Assembly: GCA_037976565.1 (NCBI GenBank)
Contig: CP137682.1
Span: forward strand, 18,258,751 to 18,322,750
From: Mesocentrotus franciscanus
Taxonomy: Eukaryota > Echinodermata > Echinoidea > Camarodonta > Strongylocentrotidae
Direction of reading: 5' to 3'
Length of the DNA stretch: 64,000 nucleotides
This document shows positions 13,641 through 25,826 of this stretch, in pieces (positions within the stretch are counted from its first letter, which is position 1; the number at the start of each line of letters is the position of its first letter). Under the pieces are notes generated by a model, which worked only from the letters and a program-made list of their open reading frames with translations, did no database searches and was not told where the DNA came from. Position numbers and translations under genes: made by a program.

Positions 13641-14089
13641 GCATACAACATCGAATAGAGGTCGTTAGAACCTAAGCATCTCATTCTTATAAAAAAAACA
13701 TTGCCTCAATATTTTTCAAATGAATAACATCAAACGAGTTTCACATTTACTGTCTGAAGAGTCTGAAAAATGTCTTTATTTTTATTTCAGTAACTTCTCA
13801 TGTCACAAATCTGCGTTCACACACGATACGATGTACAATAATTTAAAAGAAGATAGTCTACATAGGAGATGCTTAGCATATCTGCAACTGCTCGTATTTA
13901 TAAAACTAAACTACATCATTTCATCATATCATATCAAAATGAGTCATTAATGTAAAAACAAAATTTATGAAACTAATATAATCCCTCATACTATTTATAT
14001 CAATATTAAACACGCACACGTGCAAATCAATCGAATCTATTTTATCCAGTCCTAGTAAATAATAATATTAATAGATATAATATTACCCC

Positions 14090-14279
14090 GATCATCGGAT
14101 TCAGGCTTACCCACACACAATGTATGCACAATGCACATTCTCCACTCCCTGGGGAGCATTTCGGCCAGGCGCCATTTTACAAGCGCACACTTGCTCATCC
14201 AACCACATTAACTTTTGCATCCTACCGGGTACCCATTCAACACCTGGGTGGAGAGTGGCAAATGTAGATTGACGTCTTG
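14090..14279 (-). mobile_element. tRNA-derived SINE, 3' part (split copy)
   Basis: Read on the minus strand, this matches the body of the SINEs at 48604 and 27395: the CTCTCCACCCAGGTGTT block, GGGTACCCGGTAGGATGC, then CGGGGTAATA near the 3' end. Its missing 5' (tRNA) part lies at 17208-17310, beyond the CR1-like LINE. Confidence 0.85.
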
Positions 14280-14321
14280 AGGAGCCCCCTTACCTCAAGT
14301 AAGCCAAAACGTGGAAAGACC

Positions 14322-15345
14322 AAAATGAAAATCCTGCTAGTTAACTGCCGAAGTCTACGCAGTATCACAAAACAAGCTGAACTCCAGGCCCTAATAAACT
14401 CTGAGGATCCGGATATAGTTCTTGCTTCCGAGACCCACCTTGATGATACTTTCCCCAGCCACTCTGGATTACCACCAGGGTACTGCGCCTACAGGACTGA
14501 TAATTATTTGGGATCAGGAGGTACCTCCTAGCATTCAAAGAAGATATTCTCGTGTCACCTGTGAAAAACGGCCCCTATGATGTCACGTGGGGAAAATACT
14601 GACCTACGGCAAGAAACCTGTCTACATAGGATCTCTCTATCGAAATCCCTCATCAAATATGCAATTGTTGGAGAGCCTTGAAGATGATTTATCCAAGATG
14701 GTCTCTGGCCAATCATTACCATTGATTATACTAGGGGGAGATGTAAACTTACCGGACATCGATTGGGTAACAAACTCTGTCAAACCATGCCCACAATACG
14801 GTTTAGGCCTAAACCAGAAGTTTATGAACATTGTGAACAACTTCTGCTTTAATCAACATGTCCAAGAACCTACACGACTTAATAATACGCTCGATATTCT
14901 CCTGACAACCTACCCATCGTGTGTTATTAATACTGAAGTAATACCTGGAATGAGCGATCATGAGGCTGTTACTATAGACATTCACCTTGGAGTTAAGACA
15001 AATAACAAGAAGCCCAGACAAGTCTATCTGTTCAAAAAGGGTAATATACCATCATTAAAAAAGGATCTCAATGATGCCTGTAACAGTTTGATGGATGGTT
15101 TTGGAGATAGGTCACTGGATGATAACTGGTTACTCTTCAAAGAAGGCATTTTTAAGGCTATGGAATCACATATCCCAACAAAAAAGCTGAAAAATGGAAA
15201 GGACATACCATGGATGAATACTAAGATTAAGAGAAAAATCAGAAAACGTAAGCGATTGTTTAACCGGGCTAAAAAAACAGACAAGGCCAAGGACTGGGAA
15301 AGCTTTCGTAACTTACGAAACAGCATCAGACGAGAATGGATGAAG
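14322..15345 (+). pseudogene. LINE endonuclease domain (decayed)
   Basis: The endonuclease would nick target DNA to prime reverse transcription. Visible motifs in order are an N-terminal LLVNCRSLRS, a SETHLD motif with the catalytic Glu, LGGDVNLPDIDW (the GDxN motif) and MSDHEAV (the SDH motif). A frame change falls between about 14525 and 14590, splitting the domain, and another lies before or near 15336. The C-terminal part is a Lys/Arg-rich linker. The domain is inactive as read. Confidence 0.85.
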
Positions 15346-17124
15346 CCCAAACCGAATACATCCGAGGTATCCTCAACACAGAGAACCTTCGCTCAGCACC
15401 AAAACGCTTCTGGTCCTTTGTGGCCCACAAACGCCGAGATCGGAGTGGAGTCCCCCCTCTGCAATCAACGAACGGACTTGTATGTAATGGTCTCCAGAAG
15501 GCTGAAATCCTAAATGCTCACTATGGATCTATATTCACTGAGAATGATCCTCGATCAATCGGACCATCAACTCTGCTCCCTATCCGCCCATGTCTTCATT
15601 AACAGTTGATGAGTCAGGTGTACTTAAACTTCTGAAAGGGCTAGATGCCCATAAAGCACGCGGCCCTGATGAGATACCTACATATATTATGAAGGAATGT
15701 GCTGAAATCTTAACTCCAGCCCTCACAATGATATTCAACCAATCACTGAGGGAGGGAACTCTACCAGCTGACTGGCTTACAGCTAATGTTTGCCCGGTAT
15801 ACAAGAAAGGTGATCGATCACTTCCTGTAAACTACAGACCAGTATCCTTAACATCTGTGTCCTGCAAAGTAATTGAACATATAATATTCCATCACATCAT
15901 GGCCCATATTGATGATCACCACATCCTAAAGCACTATCAACATGGATTCTTGAAAGCCCACTCTTGCGAAACCCAACTAGTAAATACAGTGGAAGAAATC
16001 ATGCGTTGTCTCGACAAAACTCCTGGTAGTCAAGTTGACATGCAGATATTGATTTCAGTAAGGCCTTCGACACGGTGTCTCACCCCAAACTCTTGCGTAA
16101 AATAAATCATTACGGAATACAAGATATGACCCTTCAATGGATTAACACCTGGCTTACTAAACGTAGTCAGCAAGTACTAGTAGATGGCGAAATATCCCAA
16201 CCGATCCCTGTTTCGTCTGGGGTGCCGCAGGGGACTGTACTCGGCCCGCTCATGTTTCTCCTATACATCAACGACATTGGAGATCGAGTAAGTCCGGAAA
16301 CAAAGATCAAATTGTTTGCTGATGATTGCATCCTCTTTCGTCACATCCGTGGAAACGAAGATCAAGCCAAACTTCAAAAGGATCTTGATGTCCTGAAGGA
16401 ATGGTCTACTTCATGGCAAATGAGTTTCAACCCATCTAAATGCCAAACCATGCAAGTGACAAGGAGTAGGCAACCAAAGGCCTTCACATATAGTATGCAT
16501 GGGGTACACCTATCATCTGTAAAACAGACCACCTATTTGGGAGTCCACTTGTCCAACGACATGTCTTGGAACAACCACATCAACCATGTTGTAAACGATT
16601 CAAGTAAGATCCTAGGATTCATCCGTAGAAACCTGTCAAGATGTGATACCCAAGTGAAGGCTGCTGCATTCAAGGCACTAGTACGTCCCAAACTTGAATA
16701 TGCAGCAACTGTATGGGACCCTCACCAATCTTACCTTATAGACAAACTGGAAATGGTACAAAGAAGGGCAGCACGATTCGTCTGCAATGACTATCGTCGT
16801 ACTACAAGTGTCTCTGAGTTGCTTAAATCCCTGGAATGGTCTCCTCTCCAACAACGAAGGAAAGACAACAGATTAACGCTGTTCTACAAGTCACTCCACC
16901 AGGAAGCCGCTGTAGATATCCCTGATTATGTTCATGAAGCACCAAGATCTGTGAGAGAGAACACCAATCGTCTAGTCCCACTACAATGCCGAACAAACGC
17001 ATACCTGAACAGCTTCATACCAAACACAATAAGAGACTGGAACAGTCTCCCGCCAGGCGTCAAAAACCTGAACTCTACACAAACCTTTAAACTATACCTC
17101 CAAAAGAACCATGCATCAATTTAA
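15345..17124 (+). pseudogene. LINE reverse transcriptase domain (decayed)
   Basis: RT motifs appear in order: NYRPVSLTSV, FSKAFDTVSH, SGVPQGTVLGP and the catalytic FADD, then a C-terminal region with RRAARFV typical of jockey/CR1-type proteins. The reading frame changes near 15590 and again near 16050, within the FSKAFD motif. From 16075 to 17124 one frame is open to a stop just before the 3' untranslated region and tail. Confidence 0.9.
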
Positions 17125-17207
17125 ACTGCACATTGCACGGAAGCGACACCATCTCTAGACGATAGTGCTTCTAAGCGATGTCTGGACACCATTCTGAGAT
17201 TCTGAGA

Positions 17208-17310
17208 TTGCCAAAGGACATTAGTGCCGCGGCGGGACTCGAACCCCGTACCTTGCGATCTGCAGTCGGCTGACTTACCCACTAGACCACAACTCCTCTA
17301 CTGAAAATGG
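17208..17310 (-). mobile_element. tRNA-derived SINE, 5' part (split copy)
   Basis: On the minus strand this shows a tRNA-like pol III promoter: box A TGGTCTAGTGGG (17278-17289) and box B around GGTTCGAGTCC (about 17235-17245), then GGCACTAATGTCCTTTGGCAA. The sequence continues at 14279 once the LINE is removed, as comparison with the intact copy at 48604 shows. It is a SINE head, not a tRNA gene: there is no 3' acceptor half. Confidence 0.85.
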
Positions 17311-17319
17311 TAGGCTAAA

Positions 17320-17902
17320 ATATTTTGTCTACGTGCGGTTTTCTTTTCAATTGCATAACACAAATCATGACCTCTATGCAATATTCATAATTTGCGTAAA
17401 TATACGATATAGAGAAATTATCATTTTCTTACATTTGCCGCGAGATACGCAAGATGTTTTGGATGTCTTAACAGACCTTGTTTTATCTTTTTGTATGAGT
17501 ACTTGCTTTTCTCTCCAAGAAGACTTAGCATTGTTGGTACCTACTGCTTTCGGTCTCATGGGCTGACCTCTATTCAAAAATATGTTGTACACCGTGTTTA
17601 GAATTATTAATTTCATACAGAAAAAAAAATCAGTTCAAACCCAGCTAATGAGAATCAAACATGTATATAACGCATGCCTTTGTTTTCTTCATAGATGCTT
17701 ATGTTAAATTGCACCTTTACATTGAAAGATTATCTGCAATTACATGTTAAGAACTTACACGCTTTACCCTATCTCTTTCAATGACCATGATGCATGAAAT
17801 AAATAAGTGAAATATACGGATAATTTTCCTTAAAAATCACAAAAACATCATTACTGGATGATCCCCTAGTACAGAAACAACAAAGATAAAACCTTGAGTA
17901 GG
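17320..17902. other. no gene recognised
   Basis: Anonymous sequence between the split SINE and the HES 3' region. Confidence 0.4.
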
Positions 17903-17908
17903 TTTATT
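17903..17908 (-). terminator. candidate HES poly(A) signal
   Basis: AATAAA on the minus strand about 160 bp downstream of the HES stop codon. Position is plausible; no transcript evidence is available. Confidence 0.4.
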
Positions 17909-18064
17909 AGATGCATACGAGTCCAAATTGTATTACAATCTCTCGCAACGTCCTGTTCTTGGAAACCTAATTGAATGAACATGATGAAGAGAACATTGGA
18001 ATGAAATACGATACATCCTATCAAGCGTTGCATTTAAAACACCTTTCCTGTTGCTAAGGAATGG

Positions 18065-19746
18065 TTACCAAGGACGCCACGTGACCTTGGGACGAACCCC
18101 CAATTCACTGACGTCACATCTTTCATTTCTATCGGGACCGGTGACTGGTGGGTGAGGGGCTGTTGGAAGTTGGTCTACTGGTCGATCAGGGATAGACCGG
18201 GAACGATGCGGTGATCGACAACGGGTCGTGGTCGGTCGAATATCGGATCTAGAGACACCAGTCTTATTGATAACTTTATTGGAACCTATCCTAGGACGGG
18301 GTGCGGGAGGGGTAGCATTTTGTACCCCTAATAGTTCTTTGTCATGAGAGATAGCAGTGCGTCGACGCTTTCTTGCGTATGAATTGACGGATGGGGTTCG
18401 GAAGGGGGTACTGGAAGAAGTATCACTATTGGTAACAGGTTTTTGGCTAGCAGGGGCTGCAATACTAATAGAATGGGTGTTTTGGACAGGTATTTGTATC
18501 AGTTCCGATGCGGTTATTAGCGGGGAAATAGTAGTCATCGAAGGAGCTACAGACCGAAAGGGGTTTTGATTAGGAGAGGGTTTGGTGACATGAGTTGTGT
18601 TTTCAGTCATATATTTTGTGTTTACTGGATGTGAGCGGGATTGAGACCGAGATGGTTGTTTGATTGGAGTGGTTCTTGTAGAGGGTGATGGGGATGTGGT
18701 TGATGGTAATATGGGAGGTGTGTTGTCATGTGCCGGTGATGCTGTCGACGACGATGGTGATGAAGATGATGATGCCGATGATGATGAAATAGGGTTAGAA
18801 ATAGAAAATGAAGATGGAATTAAACAAGGATTTATGTCACATGATTCAAAATCATCTAAGTAAGATTTGTTAGTTACTGTTGGCGCAGAAGCTTGACTTG
18901 ACATCACCGACTGCTTCGGTTTATCCGTCGAATCCATCATGGAGTCAGGAGGATGATTGCAGGTTGATGGTGGTGTGTGGAGAAGAGCAAACCCGCCACT
19001 CGCCGGAGCAACAGCACTCCCTAACAAATTAGATGCGTGCCCGTTACCAGGGGCAACGGGAGTCAGCACCACAGGCGTTGATGATGAGAGAGATGGGATG
19101 TTTGAGAGTACTGTCGATGGTTGGAGCTGAGCCGATGAGATGGTGGGAGAGCTTGCCGCGTAAATCGGGATCACATGAGTCGGTATTTGGCCCGAATATA
19201 CAAGATTCCCTGGTAAGACCAATCTAATCCCTTCGCCTTCCATCAGACCAGTCGGATTGACTGAAGGGCAAGCCATCGGATCAAGCGTAGCTACACTGCC
19301 TCCTTCAGAAAACACACTGGATGACTGGGCTAGGTTTAGAAGTCCTCCTCCTCCAGTCTTTTCCTGCATGCTGGGAGCTGCCTCATCAAGGGGTTTCAAT
19401 GACGTCATAGAAGGCGTTTTGTTAGCCATGTAGAACTGCAATGTCGGGATGTTATTTGAATGTCCGAGATTCGGAGTGTCTGCGGCATTCTTCTGTTCTT
19501 GGATAGTCATTCTCTCTGCTCCTGTGTTGTAATCAGTACATCGTGTGACGAGATGGTCTAGGAGACTGGCTTGAAGATGATGTTCACTTGCTTCTCTGTT
19601 CATCAAATTTTGAAGGATGGCGGCTTGATTAGAAGCATTGTTGGTGTTGCTGGTTGCGTTCAAGTATCTGGAGACTTCATGCATGCATTCTGCGTAGCCA
19701 GTCTGGTATTGGGCAATATTTGCTTGTTCGTGATGTGAACCAATGC
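18065..19746 (-). CDS. hes: HES-family bHLH-Orange repressor, last coding exon
   Basis: HES proteins bind DNA in the nucleus as bHLH dimers, often as Notch targets, and recruit Groucho/TLE co-repressors. The exon starts after a TTGCAG acceptor in phase 1. Near its start it encodes an Orange domain (YQTGYAECMHEVSRYL, then a LLDHL helix about 35 residues later), and it ends in WRPW, the Groucho-binding motif, directly before TAA. Between them lie about 480 residues of Ser/Thr/Pro-rich low complexity, including a poly-Ser run. The exon gives about 560 aa, so the visible protein exceeds 620 aa, against roughly 250-350 for typical HES proteins. Bases beyond 19746 in the open frame are intron. Confidence 0.93.
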
Positions 19747-20044
19747 CTGCAAAATTAAAGATGAACAAGAATTTGTAATATACCGAAAATCTGCGCCTAT
19801 TAACTCAATCATTGGATTTTTAGAAGCCCCCCCCCCGTTCCCCTTTTATATATTTTTCTTGTCAAATGAATACGTATGAAGAAAAGAAAAGCGTAGTATT
19901 TCCCTCTTACAACCGAAAAAGAGTTCATTTATCATTATCATTACCTTCAACCTACCTATTTCATACATTTTATTTCACATAATTATAACGATTACACAGA
20001 TGCTTTGCAATGCATATGAAAGTTTGCTCAAAATAACTGTCACT

Positions 20045-20190
20045 TTAGATATTATTGATATCATTATTATTGTTATTATTATTATTTATATTATTATTTG
20101 TAGATGTAATATTGGTAGTATCATTATTATCACCATTATTTTGTTATTATTGTCATTATTATTGTTATTATTGTTATCATCACAGTTGTC
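20045..20190. repeat. ATT microsatellite in the HES intron
   Basis: (ATT)n/(ATC)n tract ending about 10 bp from the donor of the helix-2 exon. Confidence 0.85.
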
Positions 20191-20202
20191 GTAATTTCTC
20201 AC

Positions 20203-20290
20203 CTGAAAGATGTTGGCGATGGATTGATCGCAGATATCGTACTGTCATTTCAAGAATATCGGCCTTCTCCAGTTTGGAATGACGAGGATT
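20203..20290 (-). CDS. hes: HES-family gene, exon encoding bHLH helix 2
   Basis: Bounded by an ATTCAG acceptor and a GTGAG donor; 88 nt, entering in phase 0 and leaving in phase 1. It encodes NPRHSKLEKADILEMTVRYL, the conserved end of the loop and helix 2 of HES proteins, followed by RSIHRQHLS. The phase-1 end joins the Orange-domain exon without breaking the frame. The intron between these two exons is only about 460 bp. Confidence 0.95.
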
Positions 20291-20619
20291 CTGAATAAAA
20301 ATACATATAACAACGTTACCATGGTAATTTTTGCTTTTTTTTCAAGGCAAATCTGCAATATTGTAATTTGTAATGCTATGTTGTAGATCAGTTCGAAAGT
20401 ATTCGAAAATATTCTAAAACCGTTTTTGTTTTATTTTATTATTATAATGACTTGTTCTCTTTCTGTTTCATATGTCCTATCCTACTCAAATTATCATTTT
20501 TTAAATTATTTATTTAGTGCTTTTATGTACTTTCATCTTTCGCACTAGAGCCTTTTGAGCATTTGATTTCAAGTGGATTTGGTGCCTGACAAATCTTTTA
20601 TATAATTATCATTCTTGTT

Positions 20620-20766
20620 CTTCCTCTTCTACTTCTTCATCTTCATATTATTATCATTAGTAGTAGTAGTAGTAATATTAGTAATAGTAGTAATAGTAGT
20701 AGTAGTAGTATTAGTTGTTGTAGTAGTTGTAGTAGTAGTAGTAGTAGTAGCAGCAGTAGTTGTAGC

Positions 20767-20812
<46 letters not shown>

Positions 20813-20815
20813 TAA
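20620..20815. repeat. TAG microsatellite in the HES intron
   Basis: Long (TAG)n tract, interrupted in its first half and nearly pure at 20766-20812. The poly-Val, poly-Thr and poly-Leu ORFs over it are artefacts. Confidence 0.95.
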
Positions 20816-21171
20816 TTATTTTTTTTATTATCATAATTCTTCTCCTTTTTTTTATTATTAATATTATTTGAAATAAAGCGATATCGATTTCTAGAACGCA
20901 AAGTGTAAGACGTGTATTAATTTTTCATTCATAGTTAATCTGTATCCATCATATTCAAATAAAGGTAAGTATGATAACAAAAGTCATATTGTAACATCGC
21001 AGTGTAAACGGGGTAGCTGGCGATGGACCCACAATATCGTTCATCATAATAATCTGTCATAACATTGTTAAGAATTGTTTGACTGTTTTCTTTTTTTTTA
21101 GTGGAGACAAGTGGCAAATAAAATGAAACTGAGGAAAAAAAAACGATATTTCTTTGTAATCTAATCTTATA

Positions 21172-21473
21172 GGGTGGTATTCTCGAAAGCGGACTAACTT
21201 TAGTACATGGTTTAATTCTCCGACTAAGTATGTAATGCCAAGTGTCCATATGAATATGTTTTTAAATAATATAATCTGTCCCTAAATTAAAATAAAATTA
21301 AATAACATAATTAATAAAGAACAATATAACTATGAAATAATTATGTTATCATGGTAATTTGGGGGACATATCAAATTATTCAAAGATATATTCATATGGA
21401 CACTTGGCATTCCATACTTAGTCGGAGGATTAAACCATGGACTAAAGTTAGTCCGCTTTCGAGAATAACACCC
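21172..21473. mobile_element. inverted-repeat element (foldback/MITE) in the HES intron
   Basis: Arms of about 110 bp (21172-21283 and 21362-21473) are inverted copies. The outer ends are GGGTGGTATTCTCGAAAGCG and its imperfect complement ending in CACCC. The spacer is A+T-rich. Non-coding. The terminal repeats suggest a cut-and-paste DNA transposon derivative; no target duplication is clear, so the superfamily is left open. Confidence 0.75.
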
Positions 21474-21523
21474 AAAATCTTTATAATCTAAGTAGTAGAA
21501 AAGCTATCGTAGGATGTTCTCTT

Positions 21524-24199
21524 CAGGCGCGGATCCAGGATTTCTTAGGGGGGGGGGCCCAAATTTGAAATTATGCGAGCCAAATATTGGTACGTTATGG
21601 TGACCAGCAGTGGCGTAATGAGCAAAAACGGTTTTTTTTTTTGGGGGGGGCAGACAAAAATCCGCATCACCCCACTTTTACATGCAGGCCCCGCTGAACG
21701 TTTTTCTAAGTGGGTGGGGAAGGCTAAAGTATTTACGATCAGGTAGAGCGTAGCGTAAATTGGAATGGCCGGGTCTAGGGGCAAAGCCCCGGCGGGGTCA
21801 AGGGGTGATGGCTGAGCTCCCTGAAACTCAGGGATTTGAGGCATTTTATAACGGTCAGATAAGCATTCATGGGCCCGCCTGATTCTCCCTGGTGGGGTTG
21901 AGGGACGGAGCCCCAGAGGCTCAGGGTTTTTGGCATTAAATTACCGTCAGATGAGCATTTTTGATACCTTATTTGTGACACTGGCAGGACATTAATTGGC
22001 GTGGGGTCCAGGGGCGGAGCCCCCAGATGCTCAGGGGTTTTTGGCATTAAATTACCGTCAGATGAGCATTTTTCGATACCTTATTTGTGACACTGGCAGG
22101 ACACTAATTGGCGTGGGGTCCAGGGGGCGGAGCCCCCAGAAGCTCAGGGTTTTTGGCATTAAATTACCGTCAGATGAGCATCTCGGGGCCCGCCCTAGGG
22201 CTCTAGGTAGGGTCCAGGGGCCAGAGCCCCCGGAAGCTCAGGGGTTTTAGGCATTTACTTACGGTCAGATGAGCATATTTTGATCCCTTATTTATTTGTG
22301 ACACTGGCAGGTCACTATTTGGCGTGGGGTCCTGGGGCAGAGCCCCCGGAATCTCAGGGGTTTTAGGCATTTACTTACGATCGGATGAGCATATTTGGTA
22401 CCTTATTTGTGACACTGGAAGGACACTAATTGGCGTGGAGTCCAGGGGGCAGAGCCCGCAGAAGCTCAGGGGTTTTGGGCATTAAATTACCGTCAGATGC
22501 GCATCTCGGGGCCGCCCTAGGGCCCTAGGTGGGGTCCAGGGGGCAGAGCCCCCGGAAGCTCAGGGGTTTCAGGCATTTAATTACGGTCAGATGAGCATAT
22601 TTGGTACCTTATTATTTTGTGACACTGGAAGGACACTAATTGGCGTGGGGTCCAGGGGGCAGAGCCCGCAGAAGCTCAGGGTTTTGGGCATTAAATTACC
22701 GTCAGATGAGCATATTTTGATACCTTAATTGTGACACTGGCAGGACACTAACTGGCGTGGGGCCCAGGGGCGGAGCCACCAGAGGCTCAGGGTTTTAGGC
22801 ATTTACTTACGGTCAGATGAGCATATTTTAATACCTTATTTATTTGTGACACTGGCAGGTCACTAATTGGCGTGGGATCCTTGGGGCAGAGCCCCGGAAG
22901 CTCAGGGTGGTTTTGGCATTAAATTACCGTCAGATGAGCATCTCGGGGCCGCCCTAGGGCCGTAGGTGGGGTCCAGGGCAGAGCCCCGGAAGCTCAGGGT
23001 TTTAGGCATTTACTTACGGTTAGATGAGCATATTTTTATACCTTATTTGTGACAGTTGCAGGTCACTAATTTGCGTGGGGTCCAGGGGGCGGAGCCATCG
23101 GAAGCTCAGGGGTTTTAGGCAATAAATTACAGTCAGATGAGCATCCAGGGGCCCGCCTTAGGGCCATTGGTTGGGTCCAGGGGCAGACCCCGGAAGCTCA
23201 GGGGTTTGTGGCGTTTAATTACGGTCAGATGAGCATATTTTTATACTTCATTATTTTGTGACACTGGCAGGTCACTATTCTTTCTTTCACTCTTTCTTTC
23301 TATTTCTCTTCAATATAGTACTTTTTCAAAAAAAGTGGGGAGGGAGGGAGCTCGAGGCCCCCGAGCCCCGCCGTTCCACAGGCCCTGACATTTAGGCCTC
23401 TAAATAAGCATATTTCTTGCCTGACTGTAGGAATTTGTCATTTTCCAACAAACGCATACAAAAGTATAATTTACTAAAAGTGAGGAAAAATCTCGGAAAA
23501 TTATGTCATTTCAGCAACATTTGTAAATCACCGTTATCGAATTAGAAATTAACCACGTTTGAATTATATTTGAGGGCAACTGCCCCCCATTAGTACGCCA
23601 GTGGCTCCCGATCTCCCTACCTTTCTTCTTTCTCTTTTTCTTTCTTTCCCTTTCTCTCCTCTTTCCCTCTCCCTTCCCTTCCTTTTCTCTCTTTAAGTTT
23701 GCTGAGGGGAGGCAAGGGCCTTTCGGCCCTCCCCGATCACACGTTGTTGGCGGGATTAATCGCAACTGATCTCCCTTCTTTTCACCCTTTTCTTTTCTTC
23801 TTCCTCTTTTTGTTCCCTTTAGCTCTCTCTTTCCCTTTCCCTTCCTTCTCTCTTTTGGGGGCGGGGAGGGAGCGGCAAAGGCCTTTGGCCCGCCCGATCC
23901 ACAACTTGTTAGCGGGAAAATTGCAACTGATATCCCCTTCTTTTCTTTTCCTCTTTTTTCCTTCCCTTTATCTCCTCTTTTCCTTTTTTCTTTGTCTTTC
24001 CTTCCTCCTCTTTAATTTTTTTTGATGGGGGAGGGGGGAATGCATGGCCCTTTCGGCCCGATCTCCTTCTCCCCCCCCCTTTCTTTTCTTCTTCCTCTTC
24101 TTTCTTTCCCTTTCTCTCCTTTTTCCTTTTCCTTCTCTCTCTCTCTCTTTTTTGGCCGGGGCCAAGGCCCGCTCGGCCCCCCCCCTGGATCCGCGCCTG
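21524..24199. mobile_element. hAT-like non-autonomous element with internal satellite, in the HES intron
   Basis: Terminal inverted repeats are CAGGCGCGGATCCAGG (from 21524) and its exact complement ending at 24199, a hAT-type terminus. The 8 bp outside them, GTTCTCTT and GTTCTGTT, match at 7 of 8, as expected for a hAT target duplication. Inside lie a second inner pair of CAGTGGCGTA/TACGCCAGTG ends near 21609 and 23605, the tandem array at 21770-23290, and pyrimidine-rich repeats with GGCCTTTCGGCC-like blocks at 23610-24180. No transposase is visible. Confidence 0.8.
21770..23290. repeat. satellite-like tandem array, about 14 units
   Basis: Units of roughly 90-120 bp carry GGGTCCAGGGG, GCAGAGCCCC, GAAGCTCAGGGGTTTT, GGCATTTA, TCAGATGAGCAT and usually TTGTGACACTGGCAGG. 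Two unit types alternate, one with a GGGGCCCGCCCTAGGG segment. A short array of the same family occurs at 53536-53750. Confidence 0.9.
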
Positions 24200-25661
24200 G
24201 TTCTGTTATCAATTCCATCATTCTTTGGGTTCCTTAGAGTCAGGAGGAGCTCTAAACGACCGAATGCAGAAGAATTCAGGGTTAATTCATGTCTTCAATT
24301 TTCTTAGCTATTATTCTGTGAAACTTGTATTGGGCCATTTTACAAATGGAACATTCCCACATTCAAGTAGATCACTTGTTTTAACAGCTGTATATGTAAT
24401 AAATGAGATTGTTTATCAAAGATTCTACGCCCCTTTTATTAATAAAGTACTACCACCCCTTGCACTTTATCTATTAACACCAACGACAAAACATGTCAGA
24501 AAACAGAAGAACATATAACCCGTACCCATCCCAGAGGGGTACCGCCCCATTTCTCTTCCATTCAACTCCCCTCTGACAAATCAGAACAGAAAGCATCATG
24601 CCTGAGACCCAGGGTGCAAAGCTAACAGTTTGTTTGGGTTATGGGATAGATAATACACCCCTAACATGTCTAGTGTGCAAGCAGTGTTTACAATTCTCAT
24701 GCCTGGTATGGTATGGTATTCAAACAAACATCCCACCTGTACAGTTATATCTATTATTCGATTTTTTTTCCTGTCAGAAGTGAATTCAGAATGAGTCATA
24801 TTGCTAATATTTTCGGCATTTATTTTCCCACGATCTAGTTCGCGTGGTTCGATTTTTTTCTCCCTCTTTCTTCTCGGTCCAAATACAGATTGTTTAAAGA
24901 GTGTTTATGGTTTGTCGATTTTCACTACTCGTACACAAAAAAATGAATTGATATGATGAATACAAAGTGGGAGTGCACCAAGGTCAGAAATATATCATAT
25001 TTTCCAGGCATATTCACTTTATAAACAAAATATATGATTTTATTTTGCCTGTGAGATTATGATTTTAACCTATTGAATAATTATACGTTTCAACACGATT
25101 AATAAGTAAAGTATTAGCCGAGTTTTCAACATTATTTCCTCATTAAAAATCATAGGCCACATATCTGCCTGTATAATCAACAATACCCAAACTGCACAAA
25201 ATAATAAACAAAGTGCACTAAAGAATACAATTTTTTGACAAGAGCCATTTATGAAAAAAATATCTAATCATATTCAGGAAGGTTTCAAATTTCGTCCAGA
25301 AGACAGAAAAAAATCTTTGATAGTATGCCTCAATATTATCAAAGACATATGGTTGGAAATTGGATTTGAAAACAATATACTTATGAATTTGAATCTGTTG
25401 AGGCAAAATTATTTAAATTGATAACTTTTTTGTTTAGTTTCTCTTTCTTTCTTTTTTCTTTTTTTCTTCATTAATTTTTTTTTTTTGGTATTTATTAGTC
25501 TATTTGTTATGTTTTTTTGTAAATTGATCTATAAACTTTCACCAGTGTTAATTAAAAAACCAGAGTATTTTACTCAGTTTGAATTTCAATTTCAATTATT
25601 TACGTGTGTTTCCCGAAATGTAAATAGAAACAATTTAGAGGCTGCAAGATTTAGGCTCGGT

Positions 25662-25740
25662 GTAAAAATGTCAGAGGAAAAAATGTCAGAGGAAAAAATG
25701 TCAGAGGAAAAGATGTCAGAGGTAATAATGTCAGAGGTAA
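25662..25740 (+). repeat. short tandem repeat in the HES intron
   Basis: About five copies of a 15-bp unit, ATGTCAGAGGAAAAA with variants. Confidence 0.8.
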
Positions 25741-25826
25741 AAATTATTGTTGTCGATAACCCTGTCTTGCGTTACATTACCGTTTTCAGGTAACATAAAT
25801 GAAACGGGAAAAGAAATCGATCTTAC

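Larger units (their letters stand above)
14280..17207 (+). mobile_element. CR1-like LINE, 5'-truncated and frameshifted
   Basis: Non-LTR retrotransposon containing an apurinic-type endonuclease and a reverse transcriptase. It is placed in the CR1 group because the 3' end is an 8-bp repeat, ATTCTGAG at 17191-17198 and 17199-17206, the kind of tail CR1 elements carry, and because the RT resembles CR1/jockey-type proteins. It starts about 40 bp before the endonuclease, so any ORF1 is lost. Both edges are sharp because it sits inside a SINE: TTG at 14277-14279 and 17208-17210 is the only possible target duplication. At least four frame changes make it non-functional. Confidence 0.85.

Noticed and set aside
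17234..17289. Possible tRNA gene on the minus strand
   Set aside because: Boxes A and B are present, but the sequence continues into a SINE body and lacks a complete cloverleaf. The same holds for 27078, 27664, 30719, 31538, 48629 and 59090.
19747..19768. Start Met of the long minus-strand ORF as the HES start
   Set aside because: It lies in intron upstream of a TTGCAG acceptor; the Orange domain must join the bHLH exons.
20615..20901. Poly-Val, poly-Thr and poly-Leu ORFs
   Set aside because: Translations of a (TAG)n microsatellite.
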